64,000 nucleotides of DNA, taken from positions 62,001 to 126,000 of the forward strand of contig JBGRQD010000005.1 in assembly GCA_041725935.1 (NCBI GenBank). Direction: 5' to 3'. This stretch comes from Marivita sp041725935. GTDB taxonomy: Bacteria > Pseudomonadota > Alphaproteobacteria > Rhodobacterales > Rhodobacteraceae. Both the position numbers and the translations under genes were made by a program. The notes under the pieces are model-generated. The model saw only the letters and a program-made list of their open reading frames with translations. It searched no databases and was not told the DNA's origin. Shown here in pieces: positions 7,805 to 17,057 of this stretch (positions are counted from its first letter, which is position 1; each line of letters starts with the position of its first letter).

Positions 7805-9685
7805 ATGGCTGAATTCCTGTTCCTCGCGTCAGTCTTCCTGCTTGCAGCAGTGATCGCAGTGCCCATTGCGGCGCGCCTCGGGCTGGGATCGGTGCTGGGA
7901 TACCTGTTGGCCGGTGTCGCCATCGGGCCGGGTCTCGGCCTTGTGGCCGACACGACCGACCTGCAGCATTTTGCCGAATTCGGCGTCGTGATGATGCTGT
8001 TCCTGATAGGCCTCGAGCTTGAGCCACGGGCGCTTTGGGACATGCGCCACCGGCTGATCGGCCTTGGAGGCATGCAGGTAATTCTCACCATGCTCGCCGT
8101 GATGGCAGGCGCGATTTATCTTGGGTATGTCTGGCAAACCGCACTTGCCATCGGCATGATCTTTTCGCTCTCATCCACCGCCATCGTGCTGCAAACGCTG
8201 AGCGAGAAAGGATTGATGCAGACCAGCGGCGGACGGTCGACCTTCTCCGTGCTGCTGACACAGGACATTGCGGTGATCCCCATGCTGGTGATCCTGCCCC
8301 TGCTGGCGGTGCCCATCGCGCCAACGCTCAACGAGGACGGGTCGATCTTGCGCGGCACGCTCGAGCAGTTCGACGACGGGCACGGGCACGGGATGTCCCT
8401 GATCGAGGGCCTGCCGGGATGGGGTGTCACGCTGGTGACCCTTGGAGCGGTGGCGCTGATCATCCTTGGCGGTGTCTACGGCGCGCGGCCGCTCTTCCGC
8501 TACATCCACGCCGCCCGCCTGCGCGAGATGTACACGGCGCTGGCCCTGCTGATCGTGATCGGCATCGCCTTCTTGATGACCGCCGTGGGCCTGTCGCCCG
8601 CGCTGGGGACATTCCTCGCCGGGGTCGTGCTGGCCAACAGCGAATTCCGGCACGAGCTTGAATCCGATATCGAACCCTTCAAGGGGTTGTTGCTGGGCCT
8701 CTTCTTTATCACCGTGGGCGCGGGCATCGACTTTGACCTGCTCTTAACCGAGCCGTTCGGCATTCTTGGCCTCGCGCTTGGGATCATGTTTCTGAAATGG
8801 GTGATCCTTTACGGGCTCGGTCGCGCATTCAAGCTGCGCGGACGGGACCAATGGCTGTTCACTCTGGGCCTCGCGCAGGCCGGGGAATTCGGCTTCGTGC
8901 TGATTTCGTTCTCGTTGCAACAAGCCATCCTGCCGACCTTTCTTGCGGATCGGCTCCTGCTGATCGTGGCGCTGTCGATGCTGATCACGCCGCTGGCGTT
9001 CATTCTCTACGAAATCTTGTCCAGGCGCCTCAAGGACGGCGAAAAGGACATCGAACATGATGCGATCGATGAACAGGGCACAGTGATCATTGCGGGGATC
9101 GGGCGATTTGGCCAGATCGTCAACCGCCTCGTGCAGTCGGTGGGCGCAAAGACGGTGGTGATCGACAACAACCTCAAGACCATTCAGTTGATGCGGCAAT
9201 TCGGGTATCAGGGCTTTTTCGGCGATCCGCTGCGCCCTGACCTTCTGCATGCGGCCGGGATCGACACCGCGCGGGTGCTCATGGTGGCGCTGGACGACCC
9301 GGTGGCGGCAGAGCAACTGGTCACCTATGCCCGCAGGCTGCGCCCCGACATCCATATCGTCGCCCGGTCCCGTGACCGCACGCACACGTACCGGCTCTAC
9401 CAGGCAGGCGCGAATGACATCGTGCGCGAATTGTTCGACAGTTCGCTGCGGGCGGGCCGTTATGTTCTGGAAAATATCGGACTGACGGACTTTGAAGCGA
9501 ACGCCGCCGAAACGCTGTTCTACCAGCATGACCGTCACACGGTGCGCGAACTGGCGGAGCTCTGGGATCCGAATATCCCATCCGCCCAGAACGCCGCCTA
9601 TATCGCCCGCGCCAAGGAGCTGGAGAAAGAGCTGGAAGCCTCTTTGCTGAGTGCGCTGGAGAACGCAAATAATGACGCGGCCTAA
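7805..9685 (+). CDS. CPA2 family monovalent cation:proton antiporter (KefB/KefC-like)
   Basis: A 626-residue membrane protein. Residues 1-395 contain about twelve hydrophobic helices of the Na+/H+ exchanger fold (start FLFLASVFLLAAVIAVPIAARLGLGSVLGYLLAGVAIGP). Residues about 422-540 form a TrkA-N/RCK nucleotide-binding domain with the Rossmann motif GIGRFGQ. The C-terminal 80 residues are helical and charged. The architecture matches glutathione-gated K+ efflux proteins and related K+/H+ or Na+/H+ antiporters; ion specificity and gating by glutathione adducts cannot be read from the sequence. The ribosome-binding site is weak. It is a single gene. Confidence 0.88.
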   Translation: MAEFLFLASVFLLAAVIAVPIAARLGLGSVLGYLLAGVAIGPGLGLVADTTDLQHFAEFGVVMMLFLIGLELEPRALWDMRHRLIGLGGMQVILTMLAVMAGAIYLGYVWQTALAIGMIFSLSSTAIVLQTLSEKGLMQTSGGRSTFSVLLTQDIAVIPMLVILPLLAVPIAPTLNEDGSILRGTLEQFDDGHGHGMSLIEGLPGWGVTLVTLGAVALIILGGVYGARPLFRYIHAARLREMYTALALLIVIGIAFLMTAVGLSPALGTFLAGVVLANSEFRHELESDIEPFKGLLLGLFFITVGAGIDFDLLLTEPFGILGLALGIMFLKWVILYGLGRAFKLRGRDQWLFTLGLAQAGEFGFVLISFSLQQAILPTFLADRLLLIVALSMLITPLAFILYEILSRRLKDGEKDIEHDAIDEQGTVIIAGIGRFGQIVNRLVQSVGAKTVVIDNNLKTIQLMRQFGYQGFFGDPLRPDLLHAAGIDTARVLMVALDDPVAAEQLVTYARRLRPDIHIVARSRDRTHTYRLYQAGANDIVRELFDSSLRAGRYVLENIGLTDFEANAAETLFYQHDRHTVRELAELWDPNIPSAQNAAYIARAKELEKELEASLLSALENANNDAA

Positions 9686-9697
9686 GTCTCAGGCATG

Positions 9698-9723
9698 AAA
9701 AAAGCGGCCCCTCTCGGGACCGC
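9698..9723 (-). terminator. Rho-independent terminator of carD
   Basis: Hairpin arms GCGGCCCC (9704-9711) and GGGACCGC (9716-9723), with loop TCTC and one mismatch. On the minus strand it is followed by six T (9698-9703). It lies 25 bases after the carD stop and also faces the end of the antiporter gene. Confidence 0.8.
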
Positions 9724-9747
9724 CTTGACCTTCACTCAAAGCCGAAA

Positions 9748-10266
9748 TCAGGCTGCGGCGGGTGTCCGCGACATGAGCACGTCACCCACCTGTTTGGCGG
9801 CAGCAAGCTCGTCCCCACCCGAAGTCGCGGCGACTTCACGTGTCAGGCGTTCGAGCGCGGCTTCGTACAGCTGACGCTCGGAATAGCTCTGTTCGCGCTG
9901 ATCATCGGCGCGGTGCAGGTCACGAACAACCTCGGCAATCGCGATCAGGTCGCCCGAGTTGATCTTCTGCTCGTATTCCTGCGCCCGGCGCGACCACATG
10001 GCCTTTTTGACCTTGGCCTTGCCTTTCAGCGTCTTCATCGCCTGGGTCACCACATCGGGTGAACTCAGCGACCGCATACCGATTTCCGTGGCCTTGTGCG
10101 TCGGCACGCGCAGGGTCATCTTGTCTTTCTCGAACGAGATCACGAACAGCTCGAGCGTGATGCCGGCGATCTCCTGCTCTTCGATCGACACAATCTGGCC
10201 CACGCCATGTGCCGGGTAGACAACATAATCGTTCGGACGGAATTCGGATTTTTTAGATTTGGTCAT
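9748..10266 (-). CDS. carD: CarD family transcriptional regulator
   Basis: A 172-residue protein of the CarD/CdnL family. The N-terminal Tudor-like RNA-polymerase-interacting domain (about residues 8-70) begins FRPNDYVVYPAHGVGQIVSIEEQEIAG, and a helical C-terminal DNA-binding domain follows. Family members bind the RNAP beta subunit and stabilise open complexes at rRNA and other promoters. In Rhodobacteraceae, CarD compensates for promoters lacking a good -7 T. The start is preceded by AAGGAAGG. It is monocistronic: 274 bases of leader lie upstream and a strong terminator downstream. Confidence 0.93.
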   Translation of the reverse strand: MTKSKKSEFRPNDYVVYPAHGVGQIVSIEEQEIAGITLELFVISFEKDKMTLRVPTHKATEIGMRSLSSPDVVTQAMKTLKGKAKVKKAMWSRRAQEYEQKINSGDLIAIAEVVRDLHRADDQREQSYSERQLYEAALERLTREVAATSGGDELAAAKQVGDVLMSRTPAAA

Positions 10267-10540
10267 TCAGAACCTTCCTTGCGTGCGCCCATGCGACACA
10301 GACAAAAATACCGATCGGGAGCATGGCTTCCGGTCGTTTCATTCAGTGTATCAGAACAAGCTTATGTCAGCTCATATGCCATACGCCAGCAACGGCGTGT
10401 GTCCCATAGGTGTCATTTGTATCAGGAGTATAACACAAAATCAGCCCCCGCGGTAGAGGCTCGAGTCGCGCGCGATATGCATATGTTTACAAGCGCTTGC
10501 CTTGCAAACTTCAGCTATTGGCGCGGCGCAAAACGAATCA
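10267..10540. other. Intergenic region between carD and fdxA
   Basis: 274 bases without a convincing ORF; it should hold the carD promoter. A stem-loop with arms GTTTACAAG (10485-10493) and CTTGCAAAC (10501-10509, one G-U pair on the minus strand) lies 31 bases after the fdxA stop and may end fdxA transcription, although no T tract follows. Short palindromes ATATGCATAT (10475-10484) and CAAGCGCTTG (10490-10499) sit in the same spot. I could not fix a -35/-10 pair with confidence. Confidence 0.4.
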
Positions 10541-10879
10541 TCAGCCGCCTTCGCCGGGAGCCTCGGAGAAGTACTTCTCAAGCTTGCCACTCTCACCGTC
10601 GCGTTCCTCTGCCTCGGGCAGCGGGTCTTTCTTGGTGATGATGACAGGCCATTTCTCGGCATATTTGCGATTGAACTCGACCCACTTGTCCATGTCCGGC
10701 TCCGTGTCCGGGCGGATCGCGTCAGCGGGGCATTCGGGTTCACAGACGCCACAATCGATGCACTCGTCGGGATGGATCACAAGCATGTTCTCCCCCTCGT
10801 AAAAGCAATCCACCGGGCAAACTTCGACACAGTCGGTGTATTTGCAGGCAATGCAGGCATCGTTGACGATATAGGTCAT
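10541..10879 (-). CDS. fdxA: Seven-iron ferredoxin FdxA
   Basis: A 112-residue 7Fe ferredoxin. Its nine cysteines (9, 12, 17, 21, 25, 40, 43, 46, 50) follow the Azotobacter FdI pattern. By that comparison, Cys9/17/50 would hold the [3Fe-4S] cluster and Cys21/40/43/46 the [4Fe-4S] cluster. The acidic C-terminal extension is normal for the alphaproteobacterial FdxA. It acts as a low-potential electron carrier in the cytoplasm. It lies just downstream of the S4-domain gene on the same strand, an arrangement with carD that is common in alphaproteobacteria. Confidence 0.95.
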   Translation of the reverse strand: MTYIVNDACIACKYTDCVEVCPVDCFYEGENMLVIHPDECIDCGVCEPECPADAIRPDTEPDMDKWVEFNRKYAEKWPVIITKKDPLPEAEERDGESGKLEKYFSEAPGEGG

Positions 10880-10928
10880 GCGCGTCTTCCATCGATCATT
10901 CGCAAGTTAGCTAAGCCACTCGGAAAAA

Positions 10929-11309
10929 TCATTCAAGAAGGTCCGTCCGGGTTTGTTGCAAGGCGCGACGATCTTTCTTGGTCGGGCGCCCCTTGCCCTC
11001 GAATCGAGGCACCTGCTCCAGGGTATCGCGCGGCTTGGGCGGGTCGAGATCTTCGTAGAGCAACTGCGCCTCGGGTGCCGGCCCGCGCCGCTCTCCCAAG
11101 GCAAGCACCTTGATCACGCGCACATCGTCGCCCTGCGGAAAGGTGAGCACGTCCGACGTGCTCACCGCATAGGCTGGTTTGGAAATCGGCTGGCCGTTGA
11201 CCCGCAGCTTGCCACCGGACACGATCTTGGCGGCAAGGCTGCGTGTCTTGAAGAACCGCGCATGCCACAGCCACTTGTCGATCCGAAGCTTCTGCACCGG
11301 GTCGGCCAA
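10929..11309 (-). CDS. S4-domain RNA-binding protein (Hsp15/HslR-like)
   Basis: A 126-residue basic protein with an N-terminal S4 RNA-binding domain (RIDKWLWHARFFKTRSLAAKIVSGGKLRVNG, about residues 9-65) and a charged tail. In E. coli, Hsp15 binds free 50S subunits carrying a stalled nascent chain and aids ribosome recycling. The start is taken as TTG at 11309, one base after the helicase stop codon (TGAGTTG), with AAGGAC inside the helicase end as ribosome-binding site; a GTG four codons later is the alternative. The tight junction implies translational coupling with the helicase. Confidence 0.85.
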   Translation of the reverse strand: MADPVQKLRIDKWLWHARFFKTRSLAAKIVSGGKLRVNGQPISKPAYAVSTSDVLTFPQGDDVRVIKVLALGERRGPAPEAQLLYEDLDPPKPRDTLEQVPRFEGKGRPTKKDRRALQQTRTDLLE

Positions 11310-11310
11310 C

Positions 11311-14280
11311 TCAGTCCTTCGTCTTCAGCCCCATGAGGGCCGCTGCAAAGGGATTGTCCGGATCGATCGGCTTTTCCTTCTTGGGAGGGCGCGCCTCGAA
11401 CGTTTTCTTGCCCGCATCGCGCGGCGGCTGGCCTTTGCCCTTGGGCTTGCCCTTGCCACGCGGGCGGTCGCCTTGCGGACGCTCGCCCTGCGGTTTGGCG
11501 CTGTCCCGACGGCCCTTGCCACCATCGCGGCGCGGTTGGCGGTCGGGGCGATTGCCACGCCATGTGAAGGTATAGAACACTTCGGTTTCCGGGCCGGCCA
11601 AGGCCGCATCCGGGGCTGCACCGGGGTCGATCTCGGTTTCCGAATTGGTCGGCACCGGCGCTTCGGAAGGCACCTCCTCGGGCGCATCCATCACGGGTGC
11701 AACACCGTCGTCGGTCATGGCTTCGGCCGCGTCGGGCACATCCGCCGCTTCGGGCGCATCAGCCGGCGCAGCGGTCGATCCCGGAGCCGCGTCTTCCCGT
11801 GCCGTATCCATCACCGGCGTGTCTGGCGTCGGCGCAGGCTCATCGGTCACGATGACCGGTTCTGCAGACGCCGCATCCTCGGGCATCACTGCATCGACCG
11901 CACGCACCTTCTGGCGCTCGGCCTTTTCGGCCTTGTAGCCCAGACCGGACATCAGGTCGGCAAACTGCTCCAGCGTCAGGCCGGTGATCGACAACATGTC
12001 GGGATTGGCCTCGAAGCCTCCCCGGCTGTCCTGCGCGCGCAGCAGATCGGCCAGACGCTCCAGCATGTCGATGCGGATCGCGCGTTCGCCGGCGGCGCGG
12101 TAGCCCGCCACCATGTAATATTCCGCCGGTGTGCCCGGCATGTTGCGCACTGTCACCAGACCCGGCGGCGGCGCTTCGGGGAATTCATCGAGGTTCTTCG
12201 ACAGGCTCCACAACACCAGACGCAGGCGCGTCGGCGCAGGCTTGAGCAGCAGCGGCATGAACACGGTGAATTGACCAAAGCGGATGCCATGCTTGCGCAG
12301 CATTCCGCGCGCATCCTGATCCAGCGCCTTGACGTCATCGGCCACGTCAGTACGCGGCAGAATACCCATCGCTTCGACCATGCGGAACGCGAAACCGCGC
12401 GCAAGGCCGTTCAGGGTCTCGTCTTTCTGCAGGGTGATCAGCGGCTCGAACAAAGCGGCGATCTTGCGGTCGATGAAGTGCTGCAAGCGACGCTGCACCT
12501 TCTGACCCACATCCGCCCCGGCCTCGTCGTCGACAAAGGCCACGACGCGCGGTTTGAGCGGATCATCGCCAGCGGTCAGCTTCCCCACCGCCTGGTCGCC
12601 CCACATGAGGCCACCCTGCTCGGTGAAATCCATCTCGGTATCGGGCGCGTTGTAGAAACGGTCGGCGCGCAAGTGGAAATGCGGCGCGAGCGCCTGCATC
12701 GACGCGGTCTTGAGCGTCTTCGCCTCCTGCCCGGTTGCATCCTTGTCCTGGCGGAACCGGAACCCCTCAAGCCTGCCGACGAATTCGCCTTCGACGGTGA
12801 CTTCACCCTTGTCATTCACTTCGGCCAAAAGGGCCTCCTTCTGCTTCAACCGCCGCAGCAGCACGGATGTGCGCCGGTCAACAAATCTCTGGGTCAGGCG
12901 CTCGTGGAGCGCATCCGACAGTCGGTCTTCTACAGCGCGCGTCTCCCCGCGCCAATGGCTTTCGTCATGCACCCACGCTTTCCGCTGCGCGACGTAGGTC
13001 CATGTGCGAATATACGCCAATCGTTTCGACAACGTGTCAATGTCGCCATCTGTCCGGTCGATCCGATTGACCTGCCGCCCAAGGAAATCATCCGGGATTG
13101 CTCCGCGTTGATGCAAGTGTCCGTAGATAACCTCCAAAAGCCCAGCATGTTCCGCGTGGCTTATGCCGCGAAAGTCCGGAATCCGGCAGACATCCCACAA
13201 AAGCTGGATCGATTTGGGGTCTGACGCCCGCGCCTGCACCTCAGCAATCGTGCTCAGCGCCTTGAGCGCCTGCAGATCATCCGCCTCGCGCGCTTTGATC
13301 AGCAATTCGTCATTCGGACTGGCCTCGAGTGAGGCAATCAGCGTCTCGATCGACCCAAAGCGCAGATCGGCATTGCGCCAATTCAACTTTTTGAGCGGTG
13401 TGAAGCGATGACTGGTGATCGCCTCTTCCACCTCTTCCGAAATCGGCGACGCCTCACCGGTCACACCAAACGTGCCGTTCGACATGCCACGCCCGGCCCG
13501 CCCGGCGATCTGCGCCAACTCGTTGGGCATGAGCGGCCGCATCCGGCGCCCATCAAACTTGGTCAAAGACGAGAACGCGACATGGTTGATGTCAAGGTTG
13601 AGCCCCATGCCGATGGCATCCGTCGCCACGAGGAAATCCACGTCGCCGTTCTGGTAAAGATCGACCTGCGCATTGCGCGTCCGCGGCGACAGCGCCCCCA
13701 TGACAACGGCAGCCCCCCCCTTTTGACGGCGCAACAATTCGGCAATGGCGTAGACGTTTTCGACCGAGAACCCGACAATGGCGGAACGTGGCTGCAACCG
13801 GCTGATCTTTTTCGACCCGGTGTAGGTCAGCTGGCTCATCCGTTCGCGGCGGACGAATTCGACTCCCGGCACCAGGTTGCCGATTGGCCCGCGCATCGTA
13901 TCGGATCCCATGAACAGGGTTTCCTGAAGCCCGCGCATCCGCAGCAGACGGTCGGTGAACACATGACCCCGCTCTGGATCGGCGCAAAGCTGCACCTCAT
14001 CGATGCCGACAAAATCGCAGCCCATGCCTTCGGGCATCGCCTCGACCGTGCAGACCCAATATTGCGCGCGGGGTGGTACGATCCGTTCCTCGCCCGTGAC
14101 AAGCGCCACAACGGAAGGCCCGCGCGCCGCGACGATCTTGTCATAGACCTCGCGCGCCAAAAGACGCAGCGGCAACCCGATCATGCCGGTCCGATAGCCC
14201 AGCATCCGGTCGATCGCGTAGTGGGTCTTGCCTGTGTTGGTCGGGCCGAGAATCGCCGCAACCCGCGCATGTCCGGCCAT
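11311..14280 (-). CDS. Suv3-type DExH-like RNA/DNA helicase with long charged tail
   Basis: A 989-residue superfamily 2 helicase. Walker A GPTNTGKT is at 12-19, motif II is DEVQ (94-97) rather than DEAD/DEAH, and motifs V and VI are DAIGMGLN (221-228) and QIAGRAGR (257-264). These match the Suv3 family, known in mitochondria as the degradosome helicase. From about residue 760 the protein is disordered: first acidic and Pro/Ala-rich, then a basic Gly/Lys/Arg-rich stretch ending PIDPDNPFAAALMGLKTKD. The tail may bind RNA. The start at 14280 has AAAGGA upstream. It is followed directly by the S4-domain gene, so a joint role in RNA handling is likely. Confidence 0.87.
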   Translation of the reverse strand: MAGHARVAAILGPTNTGKTHYAIDRMLGYRTGMIGLPLRLLAREVYDKIVAARGPSVVALVTGEERIVPPRAQYWVCTVEAMPEGMGCDFVGIDEVQLCADPERGHVFTDRLLRMRGLQETLFMGSDTMRGPIGNLVPGVEFVRRERMSQLTYTGSKKISRLQPRSAIVGFSVENVYAIAELLRRQKGGAAVVMGALSPRTRNAQVDLYQNGDVDFLVATDAIGMGLNLDINHVAFSSLTKFDGRRMRPLMPNELAQIAGRAGRGMSNGTFGVTGEASPISEEVEEAITSHRFTPLKKLNWRNADLRFGSIETLIASLEASPNDELLIKAREADDLQALKALSTIAEVQARASDPKSIQLLWDVCRIPDFRGISHAEHAGLLEVIYGHLHQRGAIPDDFLGRQVNRIDRTDGDIDTLSKRLAYIRTWTYVAQRKAWVHDESHWRGETRAVEDRLSDALHERLTQRFVDRRTSVLLRRLKQKEALLAEVNDKGEVTVEGEFVGRLEGFRFRQDKDATGQEAKTLKTASMQALAPHFHLRADRFYNAPDTEMDFTEQGGLMWGDQAVGKLTAGDDPLKPRVVAFVDDEAGADVGQKVQRRLQHFIDRKIAALFEPLITLQKDETLNGLARGFAFRMVEAMGILPRTDVADDVKALDQDARGMLRKHGIRFGQFTVFMPLLLKPAPTRLRLVLWSLSKNLDEFPEAPPPGLVTVRNMPGTPAEYYMVAGYRAAGERAIRIDMLERLADLLRAQDSRGGFEANPDMLSITGLTLEQFADLMSGLGYKAEKAERQKVRAVDAVMPEDAASAEPVIVTDEPAPTPDTPVMDTAREDAAPGSTAAPADAPEAADVPDAAEAMTDDGVAPVMDAPEEVPSEAPVPTNSETEIDPGAAPDAALAGPETEVFYTFTWRGNRPDRQPRRDGGKGRRDSAKPQGERPQGDRPRGKGKPKGKGQPPRDAGKKTFEARPPKKEKPIDPDNPFAAALMGLKTKD

Positions 14281-14318
14281 GTTGACGTCCTTTGCCGTCC
14301 TGCTCGGGCGTCAGGTGG

Positions 14319-14873
14319 TCAGATCGTCTGGCCGATCACCTGTCGCTCCAGCCGCTCCAGCGCGTCGATCACGTCGGAATCATGCGGCCTGAGGGTGAGT
14401 ACCCGCGAATAGGCGTCATACGCAAGGTGGGGTTTGTCGACCTGTTCGAATATCGCCCCCATGCCGCGCAATGCGCCAAAATGCACTGGGTTGAGCGCCA
14501 AGGTGCGCTCCAGCGCATCCGCGGCCGGGCCGAATTGGTCCGCGCGATAATAAGCCAGCGCAAGGGTGTGCCAGCCTTCGGCGAATTCTGGCGCGTGATC
14601 GGTCAGCGCCCGGAGATGCTCCAGCGCGGCGTCTACGTTGTCGACATCCAGCGCGTCCTGACCTCGCTTGAGCAGCAGGTCCATCGCAGCCGATCCGGAT
14701 TTCGACCATTCTTGGCGCAACTGCCGTTCCAGCCGCTCTGCAGCGCGCGCATCCTCTGCCTCTGCCAGCTGCCCCAGCAGGTCGGTAGCGCTGGCCTGTT
14801 GTGCCTGCACTGGCCCCTGCGTCACGGCGAGTGCCAGAAGAAATGCCGCAACGGCAGATTTGTATTTGCGCAT
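14319..14873 (-). CDS. Periplasmic TPR protein
   Basis: A 184-residue protein with a signal peptide (MRKYKSAVAAFLLALAVTQGPVQAQ) and tetratricopeptide-like repeats over about residues 75-170 (e.g. WHTLALAYYRADQFGPAADALERTLALNP, then YDAYSRVLTLRPHDSDVIDALERL). The start at 14873 has GAGG upstream; an ATG four codons earlier (14885) is possible. TPR domains mediate protein contacts; no partner can be named. It sits 38 bases upstream of the helicase gene and is divergent from the SCP2 gene. Confidence 0.8.
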   Translation of the reverse strand: MRKYKSAVAAFLLALAVTQGPVQAQQASATDLLGQLAEAEDARAAERLERQLRQEWSKSGSAAMDLLLKRGQDALDVDNVDAALEHLRALTDHAPEFAEGWHTLALAYYRADQFGPAADALERTLALNPVHFGALRGMGAIFEQVDKPHLAYDAYSRVLTLRPHDSDVIDALERLERQVIGQTI

Positions 14874-14963
14874 CTTGAACCTCATAACCCATGGTGAGTG
14901 TAGCGTGGGGATCGGCGAATGCCACCCCCGGTTACCAAGACGCGATCACAAGGAGACGAGCGT

Positions 14964-15254
14964 ATGAGCGAAGTTGTGGCACAGGCAGTCACCGCCATGA
15001 ACGAAAAGCTGGCCGGCGGCGGCATTGATGGCACCGCACAGTTCAACATCGAAGGCGAAGGCAGCATGGTTGTCGACAGCGACGGTGCCCGCGAAGGCAC
15101 TGCAGATGCCGATGTCACCTTTAATGCCGATGCCGAGACGTATCGCGAAATCTTTGACGGCGCGCTCAACCCCACTTCGGCGTTCATGTCCGGTCGCCTG
15201 ACCATCGACGGCGACATGGGAATGGCGATGAAACTGGCCGCAACCCTCGCCTGA
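14964..15254 (+). CDS. SCP2 sterol-binding domain protein
   Basis: A 96-residue single-domain protein of the SCP-2 sterol/lipid transfer family: conserved QFNIEGEGSMVV, ADVTFNADAETYREIFDGALNP and AFMSGRLTIDGDMGMAMKL. It probably forms a small hydrophobic-ligand-binding fold in the cytoplasm. The start is chosen at 14964, with AAGGAGA nine bases upstream; an earlier in-frame start has no ribosome-binding site. The stop overlaps the next start (TGATG), coupling it to an alpha/beta hydrolase and pointing to a lipid-related unit. Confidence 0.88.
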   Translation: MSEVVAQAVTAMNEKLAGGGIDGTAQFNIEGEGSMVVDSDGAREGTADADVTFNADAETYREIFDGALNPTSAFMSGRLTIDGDMGMAMKLAATLA

Positions 15255-16192
15255 TGGGCGAACAGGCCCCCTATCGCGACGACCTTGCCCAAGGCCCCGA
15301 GATGCGCACCGAATGGTTGCGCACCTCCGACGGGGTGAGCATCCGCGTTGGCCATGCGGCAGCGACGGACAGCAAGGGCACGGTGTTCATCCTGCCCGGA
15401 CGCACCGAATATATCGAGAAATACGGACGCACTGCCAAGGAATTCGTCCGCGCCGGATTTGATGTCGTGTTGGTCGATTGGCGCGGTCAGGGCATGTCCG
15501 ATCGGCTTGGTGCCGATCCGATGGTCGGCCATGTCGGACGGTTTATCGACTTCCAGAAAGACTGGGCAGCGGTCCGCAGCTTTGCGCTCAAGGCTGATCT
15601 GCCGAAACCCTGGCACATGATCGGCCACTCCATGGGCGGCTGCATCGGCTTGCGTGCCTTGATGAGCGGCAGCGACATGGCCTCTGTCATGTTTTCGGGA
15701 CCGATGTGGGGCATCGACATGGCCCCTTACCTGCGCCCCGTCGCGTGGACGCTGCCACGACTGGCGATGGCCTTGGGTCAGGGCCACCGGATCGCGCCCG
15801 GCACGTCGATCAAAAGCTACCCCGCCTCCGAGCCGTTCGAGAACAACCTGCTGACATCGGACCCTGAAATGTTCGACTACATGCGCCGCCATGTGGAGGC
15901 CGAGCTGCAATTCGGTCTGGGTGGGCCGTCCTGTGCATGGCTGCTCTCGGCGCTGCAGGAATGCGCTGCGCTGGCACGGATGCCCTCGCCTGCATTGCCT
16001 GCGCTGTGTTTCGTCGGATCGAACGAACGCATCGTCGACACGGGCGCGATCCGGGACCGCATGACCCATTGGAAAGGCGGAAAGCTGCTGCTGGTGGATG
16101 GCGCAGAACACGAAGTGCTGATGGAAAAACCCAACACCCGCCGGCAGGTGACCGGTGCTGCCGTGTCCCTGTTCTCCAGCTTCAAGGGTTAG
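15254..16192 (+). CDS. Alpha/beta hydrolase, lysophospholipase-like
   Basis: A 312-residue serine hydrolase of the PldB/monoglyceride lipase type. The nucleophile elbow is GHSMGG with Ser126; VFILPGRTEYIEKYGRTAKEF and VDWRGQGMSDR are typical of this family. A later Asp (about 261) and the His of GAEHEVLME complete a plausible triad. It is translationally coupled to the SCP2 gene, which suggests action on lysolipids or acyl esters. Its stop overlaps by four bases the stop of the convergent aldolase gene. No signal peptide. Confidence 0.85.
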   Translation: MGEQAPYRDDLAQGPEMRTEWLRTSDGVSIRVGHAAATDSKGTVFILPGRTEYIEKYGRTAKEFVRAGFDVVLVDWRGQGMSDRLGADPMVGHVGRFIDFQKDWAAVRSFALKADLPKPWHMIGHSMGGCIGLRALMSGSDMASVMFSGPMWGIDMAPYLRPVAWTLPRLAMALGQGHRIAPGTSIKSYPASEPFENNLLTSDPEMFDYMRRHVEAELQFGLGGPSCAWLLSALQECAALARMPSPALPALCFVGSNERIVDTGAIRDRMTHWKGGKLLLVDGAEHEVLMEKPNTRRQVTGAAVSLFSSFKG

Positions 16193-16959
16193 GGTTTGCC
16201 GATCTCGTGCACCCCGCGCGCCTCTGTTGTGGCAGCGGCCCGCATCCACGAATGCTCGGACGAGATGAAGAAACAGCTCATACCATAGTCCGACCATTCC
16301 TGCGCCTTTTGCGCGTTGGCCACCCAGGACACATAGGCCTTGCCCGCCGCATCCGCCGCCTTGCCCACACGTTCCATCGCGGTAAAAAGATCGTCCGAGC
16401 CCATATTGTCGTGACCGTAGCCAACCGACAGGTCCGCGGGCCCGAGGAACAACGCGTCTATGCCATCTGTCGCCGCAATCGCCTCGGAGGCCGCAACCCC
16501 CTCGGGTTCCTCGATCTGCGCCATGACAACGGTTTCGTCCTGCGACCGCGCCAGGAGGTCGGGCATGGACTGTGTCGCGTACCCGGCCCAGCGGGTCGAT
16601 CCTGCATAGCCCCGTCCACCGTGGCCGTACCGCGCGGCACGTGCCACATCCGCCGCCTTGTCCGCGCTGTCGACATGCGGCACCACGATCCCGACCGCGC
16701 CGCAATCCAGCGCCTGGAGGATCTCGCGCGCCGAGCTGTCGCCAACACGCACCAGCACCGGGAAATCCAGCGCCCGCCCCATCGCGCAGCAGGCGTCGAT
16801 GGCGCTGCGGTCGAACGGCGCGTGTTCGGCATCCAGACAGACAAAATCCAGTTCGGATTGCGCCAGCACCTCGATCAGCTGGTAGGCGGGGGTTTTCAGA
16901 AAGGTGCCCGCCAAAGGCACGCGTGACAAAAGGCGCTGACGGAATCCGGCGATCTGCAT
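16189..16959 (-). CDS. HpcH/HpaI family aldolase
   Basis: A 256-residue class II (metal-dependent) aldolase of the HpcH/HpaI family, which splits 2-keto-3-deoxy acids into pyruvate or a relative plus an aldehyde. Visible signatures are FVCLDAEHAPFDR (catalytic His45), VRVGD, IVVPHVDSADKA, QIEEPEGV (metal Glu) and LFLGPADLSVGYG (metal Asp). The substrate may be 4-hydroxy-2-oxoheptanedioate, 2-dehydro-3-deoxyglucarate or similar; context does not decide. Single gene, convergent with the hydrolase. Confidence 0.85.
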   Translation of the reverse strand: MQIAGFRQRLLSRVPLAGTFLKTPAYQLIEVLAQSELDFVCLDAEHAPFDRSAIDACCAMGRALDFPVLVRVGDSSAREILQALDCGAVGIVVPHVDSADKAADVARAARYGHGGRGYAGSTRWAGYATQSMPDLLARSQDETVVMAQIEEPEGVAASEAIAATDGIDALFLGPADLSVGYGHDNMGSDDLFTAMERVGKAADAAGKAYVSWVANAQKAQEWSDYGMSCFFISSEHSWMRAAATTEARGVHEIGKP

Positions 16960-17057
16960 GAAAAGGCTCCTGATGGTCTGGTCGCGCCCACCCTACGCGG
17001 CAATGGCAACTTGGCAAGCCTCTGGCGATGTCTTGATCCGCTTCTATACTTACTCCC

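Noticed and set aside
11179..13224. 681-residue open frame on the plus strand
   Set aside because: Antisense to the Suv3-type helicase; Arg/His-rich translation without recognisable motifs.
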